From Citrobacter freundii ATCC 8090 = MTCC 1658 = NBRC 12681 (GTDB lineage: Bacteria > Pseudomonadota > Gammaproteobacteria > Enterobacterales > Enterobacteriaceae), in NCBI RefSeq assembly GCF_011064845.1, contig NZ_CP049015.1:4216001-4280000 (forward strand): a stretch of 64,000 nucleotides of DNA, written 5' to 3'. A model generated the notes under the pieces. The model did not search any database. It was not told the origin of the DNA and saw only the letters and a program-made list of their open reading frames with translations. The position numbers and the translations under genes were made by a program. Within the stretch, counting starts at the first letter, position 1. Each line of letters opens with the position of its first letter. Of the stretch, positions 17,951-26,138 are shown piece by piece.

Positions 17951-19954
17951 TTAATTAATCACATACCAGGTGTTATTCACCTGTTTCCGCATATAACGAA
18001 TGATAAAATTACCGACGTTACTGCTACCACCAACCATATTAAAGTTGTACATGGCTGCGCCATCTGTCCCTCGTGGATACCCCCACCCATCACGGAATCC
18101 AACTTCAGCAGGTGCTGTCAGGTCAATATTTTGGACAAAGTTCTGCAACACCCAGCTTTGCGTTGCATAACCTTCAAAGCTAACGGGCTGCGGGTTGTTG
18201 GGTGAATAAACGCGAGTGTTACCTTCATAAACAGCACGACCTGACAAATTACCACTAACTGTCGTATTTCCATTGCGTCCTATGGTTAATGGATTTGATT
18301 CCCACGCACCTTTAATGTCATAAAAATGAATATCAAATCTGTCCTGATAATAACCATATCCGCAAGCCAGTACTCCGTTATCATCGCCGTTGTATATTAA
18401 GTGATTAGCGCCATTTCTGGGTTGCGAGAATGAAAAGGAAAGTTGCCCCTTTAAATCACCACCTGTTATTGGTAGCGCCCCCACATCTGTAGAGGTTGGT
18501 TTATTTCCAGTGTGAAACACATAATTCCATTTATTCCATGTTCTGTTATCACCATTACGCGCACGAAACGCCAGTATTTCGCCTGTCGAGTAGTTAGCGA
18601 ATAGCTGGATGCTATAACCACTACCAAGCCCGGAAACATCCAGGATAGTCCCTGTATTTCCACTCGGTGAGTTTTTAGCATCACCATAGACAAACGATAC
18701 TGCGTTAACCGGAAGGTTATTAGCATCGTCTACCTGTCCTCCATTGATTGCGCTGATGCTACGAACAGCAATAGCGCTACCATTAACCAGCAATTTTCCG
18801 GCAGTAATATCATCCTGAGAAGTCTGGACCTCACTTCGCTGCACTGCTCCGGCTGCTTTGTTAACTGTTTCCTGCAAACCAATGTTTTGAATAAACAGAG
18901 GTTTATTCGGAATGTCTCCACCGTTACGGTCTTTTGCAAGACGCGCGTTAGCGTTATCCATCACGATTTTAACCGCTTTCGACGTCGCGGCTTGCCCTTC
19001 ACTGGTGCTGTCTGTCGCGCTGCTTAACTGGGTGAATCCCTTCTCGCTGGTCGTGGCATCAGGGTGATTTCGGGACTGTTCATGCTTTTTCAGCGCATCA
19101 CTGGCCTGTTGTTCGTTCAGCGTCCCTTTTGGCCGTAAATCCGTGATATTGCCATTCACATCAATGCTGGCCACGGCAAAAACATAATGCTGTACGCCGT
19201 TCTGCATGTAATCCGTCAGGTTTTCCGCGACGGTGATTTTGCTCTGAACATTCCAGACACTGGTCAGTGCTCCCGTCCAGCATACATCCAGCCAGACTTT
19301 GACCGGCTTTGTTGTCACGGTGATATTCTGATTGTCAGCCAGTGACGTACGCAGTCCCGCCACATAGCCGGTGCCTTTGGTGACAAAGAACTGATTGCCC
19401 GTTTTACCGACCAGCCAGCCATCGCCAAAGAATGCCGCAGCGCCGTAAATATCCGTATTTTCCAGGCGCTGGCGTTCATCCATTCCGGTCATCCGCGCCG
19501 TGAAGTCAATCTGCCAGGTTTCAGCCGGTGTAATAATCCCGGTTTCGGTCTGTGCGCCGTTGTACTCCATCAGAAACGAACGGGTAAGCACATTCCCCTG
19601 CTGCCCTTCCGCTGTTTTCAGCTTTTGCTGTAAAGGCGCATGAACAATCATGGCCAGGGTGCCGCTGGCCTTATTCAGCAGACCGATCCAGTTGAAACTG
19701 AAATCGCCCACGTCAGCGCCCAGAACGGCGGAATACACCACGCCATTATCATTCACCACGCCAGTGCGGGTAACAGGCTGCCGGTGCACAATCTGCTCCA
19801 CAGGCGGCAGTGCTTCACTACGATCAACGGGAATATCCGGGTTCAGCCCTGGCACATTCGCAAACACAAATTCATCCAGTAACACCGGCTCGCCGGTCGC
19901 ACCCTGCTGCGCTTTCCAGTGTTCAAACGCCAGCGTGATAGCTGTCTGTGACAT
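17951..19954 (-). CDS. Tail fibre protein (gpH-like)
   Basis: The protein has 667 residues. Residues 1 to about 155 form the phage tail-collar N-terminal domain (AITLAFEHWKAQQGATGEP, VVYSAVLGADVGDFSFNWIG) that attaches the fibre to the baseplate. The middle contains a fibre linker (EQQASDALKKHEQSRNHP, then QLSSATDSTSEGQAATSKAV). The C-terminal 300 residues are Gly/Asn-rich and probably bind the receptor. The C-terminal coding region has a lower GC content than the N-terminal region, as expected for a host-range segment acquired by recombination. It is followed by its assembly chaperone gene. Confidence 0.9.
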   Translation of the reverse strand: MSQTAITLAFEHWKAQQGATGEPVLLDEFVFANVPGLNPDIPVDRSEALPPVEQIVHRQPVTRTGVVNDNGVVYSAVLGADVGDFSFNWIGLLNKASGTLAMIVHAPLQQKLKTAEGQQGNVLTRSFLMEYNGAQTETGIITPAETWQIDFTARMTGMDERQRLENTDIYGAAAFFGDGWLVGKTGNQFFVTKGTGYVAGLRTSLADNQNITVTTKPVKVWLDVCWTGALTSVWNVQSKITVAENLTDYMQNGVQHYVFAVASIDVNGNITDLRPKGTLNEQQASDALKKHEQSRNHPDATTSEKGFTQLSSATDSTSEGQAATSKAVKIVMDNANARLAKDRNGGDIPNKPLFIQNIGLQETVNKAAGAVQRSEVQTSQDDITAGKLLVNGSAIAVRSISAINGGQVDDANNLPVNAVSFVYGDAKNSPSGNTGTILDVSGLGSGYSIQLFANYSTGEILAFRARNGDNRTWNKWNYVFHTGNKPTSTDVGALPITGGDLKGQLSFSFSQPRNGANHLIYNGDDNGVLACGYGYYQDRFDIHFYDIKGAWESNPLTIGRNGNTTVSGNLSGRAVYEGNTRVYSPNNPQPVSFEGYATQSWVLQNFVQNIDLTAPAEVGFRDGWGYPRGTDGAAMYNFNMVGGSSNVGNFIIRYMRKQVNNTWYVIN

Positions 19955-19964
19955 AAAAAACTCC

Positions 19965-20552
19965 TTACAAACCTGCGCTGAATGTCGCGCTGTGGGTTTC
20001 CGTCCCTGCTAACGAAGCCGGATAAACCACATATTCCCCCTGATCCCATCCGGCTCTGATGGCCATTTTTTCCGATGTGATCACCTCGAACTGATAGCGG
20101 CGGCATGTTCGCCCGTACTGCCGGATTATCTGGATAAGCAGCTGCGTGTTGTCCGCTATCTGGCTGTCCGTCACACGAACCAGGATCACATCCCAGTCAA
20201 TACCCGGCTGACGCTCCCGCAGTTCCACATATCCAATGCCCAGCCGTTCAAAGATGTTGATAAATCCCTCTACGGAACCGGCATCACGGGCATTGACAAA
20301 GGCATACGCCACACGCTTACGAAACAGACTCAGTGGCTCACCATCAAAGCGAGTTATGTCCCGGTCATACGCCAGCAGGTTCAGTAATGCCGGTGTGCAG
20401 GTGAGCGGATCAAACTGGTTCAGTGGCCAGGTTATCCAGCCGTAAACCTCCGCCCAGAATCGCCGCGCTGTTTTCAGCAGCTTGTTCGGCTCCCCCTGAT
20501 TCATCCAGGAGGGAAGCACCATCCCGGCCAGCTTTTTCATGAACTCATTCAT
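19965..20552 (-). CDS. Tail protein I (P2 gpI family)
   Basis: Baseplate wedge protein of the P2 gpI family, 195 residues from the ATG at 20552 (MNEFMKKLAGMVLPSWMNQG). A TTG two codons upstream is also open. Features include the tryptophan-rich FWAEVYGWITWPLNQFDPL stretch and FRKRVAYAFVNARDAGSVEGF, which is characteristic of the family. The start overlaps the end of the gpJ-like gene, and the tail fibre gene follows 10 bases later, giving the J-I-H order of P2. Confidence 0.85.
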   Translation of the reverse strand: MNEFMKKLAGMVLPSWMNQGEPNKLLKTARRFWAEVYGWITWPLNQFDPLTCTPALLNLLAYDRDITRFDGEPLSLFRKRVAYAFVNARDAGSVEGFINIFERLGIGYVELRERQPGIDWDVILVRVTDSQIADNTQLLIQIIRQYGRTCRRYQFEVITSEKMAIRAGWDQGEYVVYPASLAGTETHSATFSAGL

Positions 20553-21729
20553 TCTCAAGACTCACTACCAGTGACTTCAGGCGCGGCACATTCAGCTCAC
20601 TGGTAATGTCACCCAGTGAAAAGGACAGCGAATCCGCCAGCGCAAAGGTTTTGTGGATCTCCCGTCCCAGCTGAGAAAACGAGAACCGCGAATATGGCCA
20701 CGTCTTTCTGACGTCAAAATCAGCGTTTTCACGAAAAGCACAGCGGATCATGTTTTCAATCCCGGCCTTCAGGCTGTTCCGTTCATCGTCTGTCAGGTTG
20801 GCCAGATTTCTGACATACACAGTAACGGCCAGATCGTGACGGGTTTCCGGCATGGCATAACACTGCATATCGTCGCCGTGGCCGTGGTGTCCCTGCGTGT
20901 TGATGTAATCATTCACTGCATTCACAAACGGCGCGGAAGCCACCCCGCTGTCCAGCAATAAATAGGCGTTTGCGGTACCCGGTCCCCTCGGTGCTTCATG
21001 CTCAAAGAAAATCCGGTCAATACTCAGCCCGGCAACACCGGCAATCATTGAACGGTAAACCGCATCCGTGTGGTAATTGCCCACCAGGTTGAACTGGTTG
21101 CGGCAGCGTTCACGCAGTTCATCATCACTTTCTTCATCGGCACCCGGCACCGTCAGCCAGTTTTCTTCGCTGGCCACATGGCTGATACCATCCACGGCCA
21201 CAGGCAAAATGCGGTAATAACCTGGTGCAAGGTTATAGGCTCCCCCGGTTCCGGTGGCTTTCACCGGCAGCAATGCGCTGGCCGTGCCGGAAGGGATCAC
21301 CACATCGCCTGTGGTCGCCAGTTCGTACACCCTGCCGTTGATGCGTTCAGTCTGGATAACCGTCCCGGCCTTAACCGTCACAACGGCTCTGGCATCTTCC
21401 TTAAAGAAGCGGATCACACCCTGCGCTGCGCTGGCGGGTTTCGCCGTCACGTTCACCGCCCAGGCCAGCAGACGCAACATGCTCCCGCTGGCCGTGGCCA
21501 CAAACATATTGGCCAATACCGTGGACACCAGAACCTCTTTCAGCCACATCACCGGCGCAGTCACAATGGCCGTAATTAACCGCCAGAACGGTGACATGCG
21601 GGATGTGTTGGTGATCATGCCCTCATCAGCCGCAATCGCATTAAAGCGATCCCGTACTTCAGATTCCGTCACCGGCATCCCGCTGGCCTTCACCACTTCC
21701 TCAAAATCAACCTGCGGTTTTTCTGTCAT
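20545..21729 (-). CDS. Baseplate protein J
   Basis: The product has 394 residues of the gpJ baseplate wedge family that forms the outer rim of contractile-tail baseplates. Typical segments are FNAIAADEGMITNTSRMSPFW near the N-terminus, GAYNLAPGYYRILPVAVDGI and ADEESDDELRERCRNQF in the middle, and YSRFSFSQLGREIHKTF near the end. It overlaps the DUF2590-type gene upstream by four bases (ATGA type) and gpI downstream by a few bases, so the wedge proteins are translationally coupled. Confidence 0.88.
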   Translation of the reverse strand: MTEKPQVDFEEVVKASGMPVTESEVRDRFNAIAADEGMITNTSRMSPFWRLITAIVTAPVMWLKEVLVSTVLANMFVATASGSMLRLLAWAVNVTAKPASAAQGVIRFFKEDARAVVTVKAGTVIQTERINGRVYELATTGDVVIPSGTASALLPVKATGTGGAYNLAPGYYRILPVAVDGISHVASEENWLTVPGADEESDDELRERCRNQFNLVGNYHTDAVYRSMIAGVAGLSIDRIFFEHEAPRGPGTANAYLLLDSGVASAPFVNAVNDYINTQGHHGHGDDMQCYAMPETRHDLAVTVYVRNLANLTDDERNSLKAGIENMIRCAFRENADFDVRKTWPYSRFSFSQLGREIHKTFALADSLSFSLGDITSELNVPRLKSLVVSLENE

Positions 21730-22055
21730 AAATCCACCTGCGCAGAAATGCCGCCAAAATCATAGGTGCTGGCCGTTATCCATAATCGTTTCTGGCTTTC
21801 CTCACTGATTTCCACTGTTCCCGGAATAATCCGTTCATCATCTTCAATCAGTAATTCCATACGGGTAAAAATATCCGCCCGCATTGTTGGGCTGCGTTCG
21901 GCAATCAGTTCCGTTGCCAGCCCACTTTCAATAATGGAATGAATAATGTCCTGCCCGATACTTTTACGGTTATTACACAGTTCAGGTTCATATCCGGTAT
22001 TCAGAACAAAATCACCGCCCTGAATAAGCAAATCAATATAAAGGCTCTCACTCAT
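21726..22055 (-). CDS. DUF2590-type baseplate protein (gpW-like position)
   Basis: The product has 109 residues: MSESLYIDLLIQGGDF, then IGQDIIHSIIESGLATELIAE. I recognise this pattern as the DUF2590 family found before gpJ in HP1/K139-like phages. The position corresponds to gpW (T4 gp25-like lysozyme-fold wedge protein) of P2. It overlaps both the tape measure and gpJ genes by four bases. The wedge role is inferred from synteny. Confidence 0.75.
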   Translation of the reverse strand: MSESLYIDLLIQGGDFVLNTGYEPELCNNRKSIGQDIIHSIIESGLATELIAERSPTMRADIFTRMELLIEDDERIIPGTVEISEESQKRLWITASTYDFGGISAQVDL

Positions 22056-24112
22056 GCGCCCAGCTCCTGAAATTCCATTAACTGACCGGGTGTAATCATT
22101 TCTTTCGGATAAATATTTACCGTGTCAATTTTCCGGCTATTGTCGGTCACGGACTTAGCATTACTGTTAATCGTTTTGGTAATTCCGCCCTTCTCAATGC
22201 CTTTTAATTCACCTCCGGTTAAAAGCCTGTCTGGGGTGAAACTATTTTGCGTCACCGCAGGAAGTGCGCCTTCAGCTTTTGCGGATTGTTTTAACTCTGG
22301 TACCGGATACACCGCTGTTTCATTTTTAGCGATACCCGCTGAAGCAGCGCCCGCCAGTTCAATATCAACACCCGGAATATTATTTAATTTACTTACAATC
22401 CAGTTCCATGATTTCAGAAAGCCGTTTTTAACGGACAGCCAGACATTATCAAACAATGACACAATGCCCGTGGCCAGCCCGCTTAATGCCTGGGAAGGGG
22501 AAAACCCGGTCAGCATGGAAATAAAACTGTTCCAGCCTTCGCTGATAAACTGCCAGGCTGAAGCAAACACCCCGGCAAGCCATGCCACTACCCTGGCGCA
22601 TGCCAGAAATGCAGCGGTATCCATGACCGCGTTCTTTACCGTGTCCCAGTGTTTAATCAGCAGCCAGCAACCAGCAGCAAGTAAGGCAACGGCACCAATC
22701 ACCAGCAGGATCGGCCAGCTCATCAGATTGATACCTATCCCGGCCATCATTGCCGCCATACGAACCGCCAGCAACGTACCGCGCAGAAATTTCAGCGTGG
22801 CGTTCCAGGCAACCACGGCAATGTTCCCCAGCCAGACAGTGGCGGTGTAGATTTTCGCGACGGCCGTCAGCGCTACCCAGATCCCGCGCAACCCCATCAT
22901 GATGAATCTGGAGACACCCATCACGATGTTTGCGACTGCGCCCACAGCCGCAAAGCTGAGCAAGGCCATTGCCGCATACCCGACAACACGCGCAATGTTG
23001 GGAAACAGCTGCATCCAGCGGGCAAAGGTCTGCCCCATATCAGCCAGGCGATTCAGTACCGGATATAACACCGGGATCAGCGTCAGGCCAATCACGGTCT
23101 GGATAGCCTTCAGGATTGCGACAAAGCGATCCCACGGCTTCACCATTTTCTGCGCCATTTCCTGGGTACGCTTCAGACCATCAGCACCGCCCAGCTCGGT
23201 GATATTGCGCTGAAGCAGCGCCACATTACCGTACAGATGTTTCACCACCGCCGAACTGTCACCAAATGCTGCATCCAGTTCAGCCTGGGCTTTCAGATTC
23301 CCTTCCAGGCTTTTGCCATACTTGCCCTGTAACTTGATCAGCATTTCAGGCATGGACAGCATTTTGCCGGTGGAATCCGTGAAGGACAGCCCCAGCTTTT
23401 TACCGCCCTCAATGGCTCCGGTCATAAAGCCTTCATAAGCGCTGCTGGCTTCCGTGCCCAGTGTCCGCTGAAGCTGTCCCAGCACGGCCAGCTGTTCATC
23501 CAGCCCCACGCCGTAGTTGGTACCCACGCCGCGCGCCCCTTCCATCAAATCCTTGATAGCGGCCATTTCCGTGCCAAAGGTTTTGCGCATGTACACCATT
23601 TTTCCTGCCAGCTGTTCAGCAAACTCAACCTTTCCCAGCCGGTTGGCATCGGCGGAGAAGTTACCGAACATCTGCCCCATAAACTCAGCGGTTTCCGCTG
23701 CGGTGGATTTGAGCGCAAACGCCAGGGTATTGGCGACTTTCGTCACTTTCGGCAGTTCATTCCCGGTCAGCCCGGCAATGGACGCATTTATACTTTCCGT
23801 GGACTGGACGAACTCCACCGCACTGGCACCGTAGGTTGTACTGAAGCGCAGCGCATCACGCTGAACGGCCTTAAGCGCAGAATCATCGATCCCTTTTGCA
23901 GCCGCATCATTCAGCGCGTCATACATTTCAATGGCGGGCATCAGCGCACCTTTAATGGCCATCCCTGTAGCCGCCAGCGCCAGAACGCCGCCGCCAATCT
24001 GCATAAAGGCTTCTTTTGATTTTTCAGCAAAGCCCGTTACGTTGCCCTGCGCCTGTTTTAACGGGCGGGACAATTTATCAATAAGGCTTAATGTAAAATC
24101 TAACTGTTTCAT
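22052..24112 (-). CDS. Tail tape measure protein
   Basis: The protein has 686 residues and sets tail length. The N-terminal half has the TP901/PhageMin_Tail pattern (IDKLSRPLKQAQGNVTGFAEK, GVGTNYGVGLDEQLAVLGQL, EGFMTGAIEGGKKLGLSF). The centre holds several long hydrophobic helices (VGYAAMALLSFAAVGAVANI, WPILLVIGAVALLAAGCWLL) expected of a protein that helps DNA cross the inner membrane. The ATG overlaps the stop of the frameshifted tail chaperone product (ATGA), the usual chaperone-tape measure arrangement. Confidence 0.9.
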   Translation of the reverse strand: MKQLDFTLSLIDKLSRPLKQAQGNVTGFAEKSKEAFMQIGGGVLALAATGMAIKGALMPAIEMYDALNDAAAKGIDDSALKAVQRDALRFSTTYGASAVEFVQSTESINASIAGLTGNELPKVTKVANTLAFALKSTAAETAEFMGQMFGNFSADANRLGKVEFAEQLAGKMVYMRKTFGTEMAAIKDLMEGARGVGTNYGVGLDEQLAVLGQLQRTLGTEASSAYEGFMTGAIEGGKKLGLSFTDSTGKMLSMPEMLIKLQGKYGKSLEGNLKAQAELDAAFGDSSAVVKHLYGNVALLQRNITELGGADGLKRTQEMAQKMVKPWDRFVAILKAIQTVIGLTLIPVLYPVLNRLADMGQTFARWMQLFPNIARVVGYAAMALLSFAAVGAVANIVMGVSRFIMMGLRGIWVALTAVAKIYTATVWLGNIAVVAWNATLKFLRGTLLAVRMAAMMAGIGINLMSWPILLVIGAVALLAAGCWLLIKHWDTVKNAVMDTAAFLACARVVAWLAGVFASAWQFISEGWNSFISMLTGFSPSQALSGLATGIVSLFDNVWLSVKNGFLKSWNWIVSKLNNIPGVDIELAGAASAGIAKNETAVYPVPELKQSAKAEGALPAVTQNSFTPDRLLTGGELKGIEKGGITKTINSNAKSVTDNSRKIDTVNIYPKEMITPGQLMEFQELGA

Positions 24113-24557
24113 TCAGTGCCTTTAAATGCTTTAGCCACACCATTAGCCACGGCTATTCCCGTATATTCCCAGTGACGGTTATCCAGCCATATAGCGGCAG
24201 CAATATCGTCAACAGAATCCTGACCATGTGGTAAATAATGACGACGGAGAATTAAATACTGTTCGAGTCCATTTCGTTCAATATCATGGACTCGCTTTGT
24301 CAGTTTTTTACTTCAATCTCCAGTTCTGGCGCGTAAATATCATTAACCTTACTGACCAGTTGCAACGCTGCACCCGGACGTTTTAATACGTCAATCAGTG
24401 TTTCTTTCGTTTCCGGGGTAACAATACGCATCAGATAATTATTTGCAGGTGCAACTTTATTATCCATCGCCATTTCATTAATCAGTTTATTGTAGGCAGT
24501 CTGATTAGGTTCAAAAACAATATCCGCACCACAAACACACAGTTTAATTTGTTCCAT
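24109..24557 (-). CDS. Tail assembly chaperone long form by -1 frameshift
   Basis: A second open frame of 64 codons follows the 85-codon chaperone gene in the -1 frame. It contains no ATG and ends (KAFKGTE) exactly at the tape measure start. The two frames overlap at the heptamer A AAA AAC placed directly before the zero-frame stop TGA. Slippage there would give a protein of about 149 residues continuing VKN-LTKRVHDIERNGLEQYL. This is the G/GT (lambda) and E/E' (P2) strategy. The extension has a compact helical character (HGQDSVDDIAAAIWLDNRHW). Frameshifting efficiency is unknown. Confidence 0.75.
24300..24557 (-). CDS. Tail assembly chaperone, short form
   Basis: The product has 85 residues starting MEQIKLCVCGADIVFEPNQ at the ATG 24557. 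A GTG three codons upstream overlaps Rz1 and is less likely because the AGAG ribosome site is better spaced for the ATG. Short acidic/helical proteins in this position, after lysis genes and before the tape measure, act as G-type chaperones that coat the tape measure during tail assembly. The gene ends in the slippery site GTA AAA AAC TGA. Confidence 0.78.
   Translation of the reverse strand: MEQIKLCVCGADIVFEPNQTAYNKLINEMAMDNKVAPANNYLMRIVTPETKETLIDVLKRPGAALQLVSKVNDIYAPELEIEVKN
24303..24309 (-). promoter_or_regulatory. -1 ribosomal frameshift site A AAA AAC
   Basis: The X XXY YYZ heptamer is in the zero reading frame and is followed immediately by TGA (24302-24300). A -1 shift opens a 64-codon frame. 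Confidence 0.75.
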
Positions 24558-24843
24558 AAATAACACGCTCTCTTAAATTAATTTCATCAACTAACTGATT
24601 ATGACGCGCCGCACACTGACCATATATTTCAAGGTAAACAGTCAGCAGTTCCGCTGCATCTTTACCTGTTGCCCCGTTCAGGCGCGGCAGCTGCGTGGCG
24701 CATCGTGTTTTCAGGTTTTCCTGATAACGCACGTTCGGTACCGGCGACGGCGCTGTTGTACATGCTGACAAACTCATCAGACAGGCATCTGTTAGTAAAA
24801 ACCGGCTTAAGCACTTCCGTGCGGATCTCTCGCGGTTGCGCAT
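24544..24843 (-). CDS. o-spanin Rz1-like lipoprotein
   Basis: The product has 99 residues with a lipoprotein signal ending in the lipobox LSAC (Cys28), giving a mature lipoprotein of about 72 residues. It starts inside the Rz frame in another frame and extends 118 bases past it. This embedded arrangement is diagnostic of Rz/Rz1 spanin pairs, which fuse inner and outer membranes in the last step of lysis. The C-terminal half is helical (AAELLTVYLEIYGQCAARHNQ) rather than Pro-rich as in lambda Rz1. Confidence 0.82.
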   Translation of the reverse strand: MRNRERSARKCLSRFLLTDACLMSLSACTTAPSPVPNVRYQENLKTRCATQLPRLNGATGKDAAELLTVYLEIYGQCAARHNQLVDEINLRERVIYGTN

Positions 24844-25042
24844 TTCTTAGCGCCTCCAGTTTATCTTCCAGCGTCCTGGCGGAATCACTGGCAATGCCCT
24901 GCATCACCTTGCGCGATTCATTACCTGCCACCTGCGCCGCCGTGTTGATTGCCAGCTCCAGGCTGTCGCGCCGCCAGTCAGCTGTCAGCCAGCCCCAGAC
25001 AAACGCCAGCGCCACCACAACCAGCCACTGCGCGTGATTCAT
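24662..25042 (-). CDS. i-spanin Rz-like protein
   Basis: The product has 126 residues: one N-terminal membrane anchor (QWLVVVALAFVWGWLTA) followed by a helical periplasmic part (RRDSLELAINTAAQVAGNESR, then ARTLEDKLEALRNAQ), the topology of inner-membrane spanins. It follows the endolysin with a one-base overlap and contains the start of the embedded Rz1 gene. Confidence 0.82.
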   Translation of the reverse strand: MNHAQWLVVVALAFVWGWLTADWRRDSLELAINTAAQVAGNESRKVMQGIASDSARTLEDKLEALRNAQPREIRTEVLKPVFTNRCLSDEFVSMYNSAVAGTERALSGKPENTMRHAAAAPERGNR

Positions 25043-25383
25043 CAGCGCACCCCGTTATGTTCCAGGCTGAAATGATTACCATCCGGTCTGGATTTGAAGC
25101 GCCCGCCCCAGCTTCCGCCCAGTGATTCCCAGTATTCACCCAGGGGCAGATAGTCCTCTGTACGGGTCTGGTACTGGCCATTCACAAACAGATTAAAATC
25201 CACTGCCAGACGCTGGGTATGCAGACTGTTCGAAATACCGCTGCCCTTCTTCGCGTTCAGCGCCGCCTGTTCCGGGGTGCGGTACGCTTCGCCAAACGTC
25301 AACCGGTAGCCGCGTTCTTCTGCCCAGTGGATCAGGTTGGCCACCATGACGGTAAACAGCTGCTGCTTTTCACTCAGGGTCAT
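25042..25383 (-). CDS. Endolysin, M15-family peptidase
   Basis: The product has 113 residues and cleaves cell wall peptides at lysis. Zinc-binding M15/VanY-type motifs are visible: SLHTQRLAVDF (SxHxxxxAxD) and GNHFSL with the third ligand. GEAYRTPEQAALN is the typical N-terminal segment of small phage M15 endolysins. There is no signal peptide, so export depends on the holin, whose gene overlaps it upstream by 14 bases. Confidence 0.85.
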   Translation of the reverse strand: MTLSEKQQLFTVMVANLIHWAEERGYRLTFGEAYRTPEQAALNAKKGSGISNSLHTQRLAVDFNLFVNGQYQTRTEDYLPLGEYWESLGGSWGGRFKSRPDGNHFSLEHNGVR

Positions 25384-25672
25384 TTGTCACGCTCCCGTTC
25401 TTCTTTCCCGCTGCACGTCTGCGCAGCCACATTTCAACAGCCTGATAACCTGCAATACCCAGCGCTGCCCCCAGTCCCTGAATTGCCAGCGGGCTGGCCT
25501 CCGGGATTTGAATCAGCACCGCGCCAGCGATGACTGAAACAAAACTGCCCAGGATCACACGGCTGATAAACAGGCGCGGGGTAATGGGATCATCACTGGC
25601 CAGCACCTTCGCAACAGCAATGAGCGCCCCCATAATCAGCAGTGAATAAAGACTTTTTTCATGTTCCTGCAT
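25370..25672 (-). CDS. Holin, LydA/phage holin 3-like
   Basis: The product has 100 residues and three predicted membrane helices (LLIMGALIAVAKVLA; VILGSFVSVIAGAVLIQI; IQGLGAALGIAGYQAVEMWL) and a charged C-terminal tail (RRRAAGKKNG). This is the layout of class I holins of the P1 LydA type. It lies between the tail tube gene and the endolysin, the position of the lysis cassette in HP1-like phages. Confidence 0.83.
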   Translation of the reverse strand: MQEHEKSLYSLLIMGALIAVAKVLASDDPITPRLFISRVILGSFVSVIAGAVLIQIPEASPLAIQGLGAALGIAGYQAVEMWLRRRAAGKKNGSVTNDPE

Positions 25673-25682
25673 TCCGGCTTCC

Positions 25683-26138
25683 TTATCCGATCAGGTTTTC
25701 CGTGGCTTCCGCTTCCAGATACGGCACACCGTTGATGTTCACGAACTTGGGACTGGTCACAAAATATTTGATTTTGTGCGTCGCCACACCGCCGCCCTTT
25801 GGATCGATATCCAGCAGATTACTTAGCTGGAGTTTGTTGCCGAACGATTCCACTTTCATTTCTTCGCTGCCCGCTTTAGCATAGAAAAGAAAATCCAGCG
25901 GCGGAATACCACGCCACGAACCTGCGGCGCGGGCTTTGGCCGTCAGTACGCCCAGCACTTTGGAACTGACTTCAATTTCTCCCTCTGCGGCCACATCGCC
26001 ATCAACATGGCCATCCGGCACACCACGGGTCTGGGCGGCGGCGCTGTTATCCGTGATATCGAGTGTGATTTTCTCGATGTGGATCAGATCGCCGTCAAGA
26101 TAGGTATCAAACGACATACCCGAAATACGTTTACTCAT
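25683..26138 (-). CDS. Tail tube protein, DUF2597 type
   Basis: The product has 151 residues: MSKRISGMSFDTYLDGDLIH, DGDVAAEGEIEVSSKVLGVL, then IKYFVTSPKFVNINGVPYLE. I recognise it as the DUF2597 family of HP1/K139-like phages, which fills the tail tube position after the sheath. It overlaps the sheath gene by four bases. The tube role follows from position and from the size of tube proteins (about 150-170 residues). Confidence 0.78.
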   Translation of the reverse strand: MSKRISGMSFDTYLDGDLIHIEKITLDITDNSAAAQTRGVPDGHVDGDVAAEGEIEVSSKVLGVLTAKARAAGSWRGIPPLDFLFYAKAGSEEMKVESFGNKLQLSNLLDIDPKGGGVATHKIKYFVTSPKFVNINGVPYLEAEATENLIG

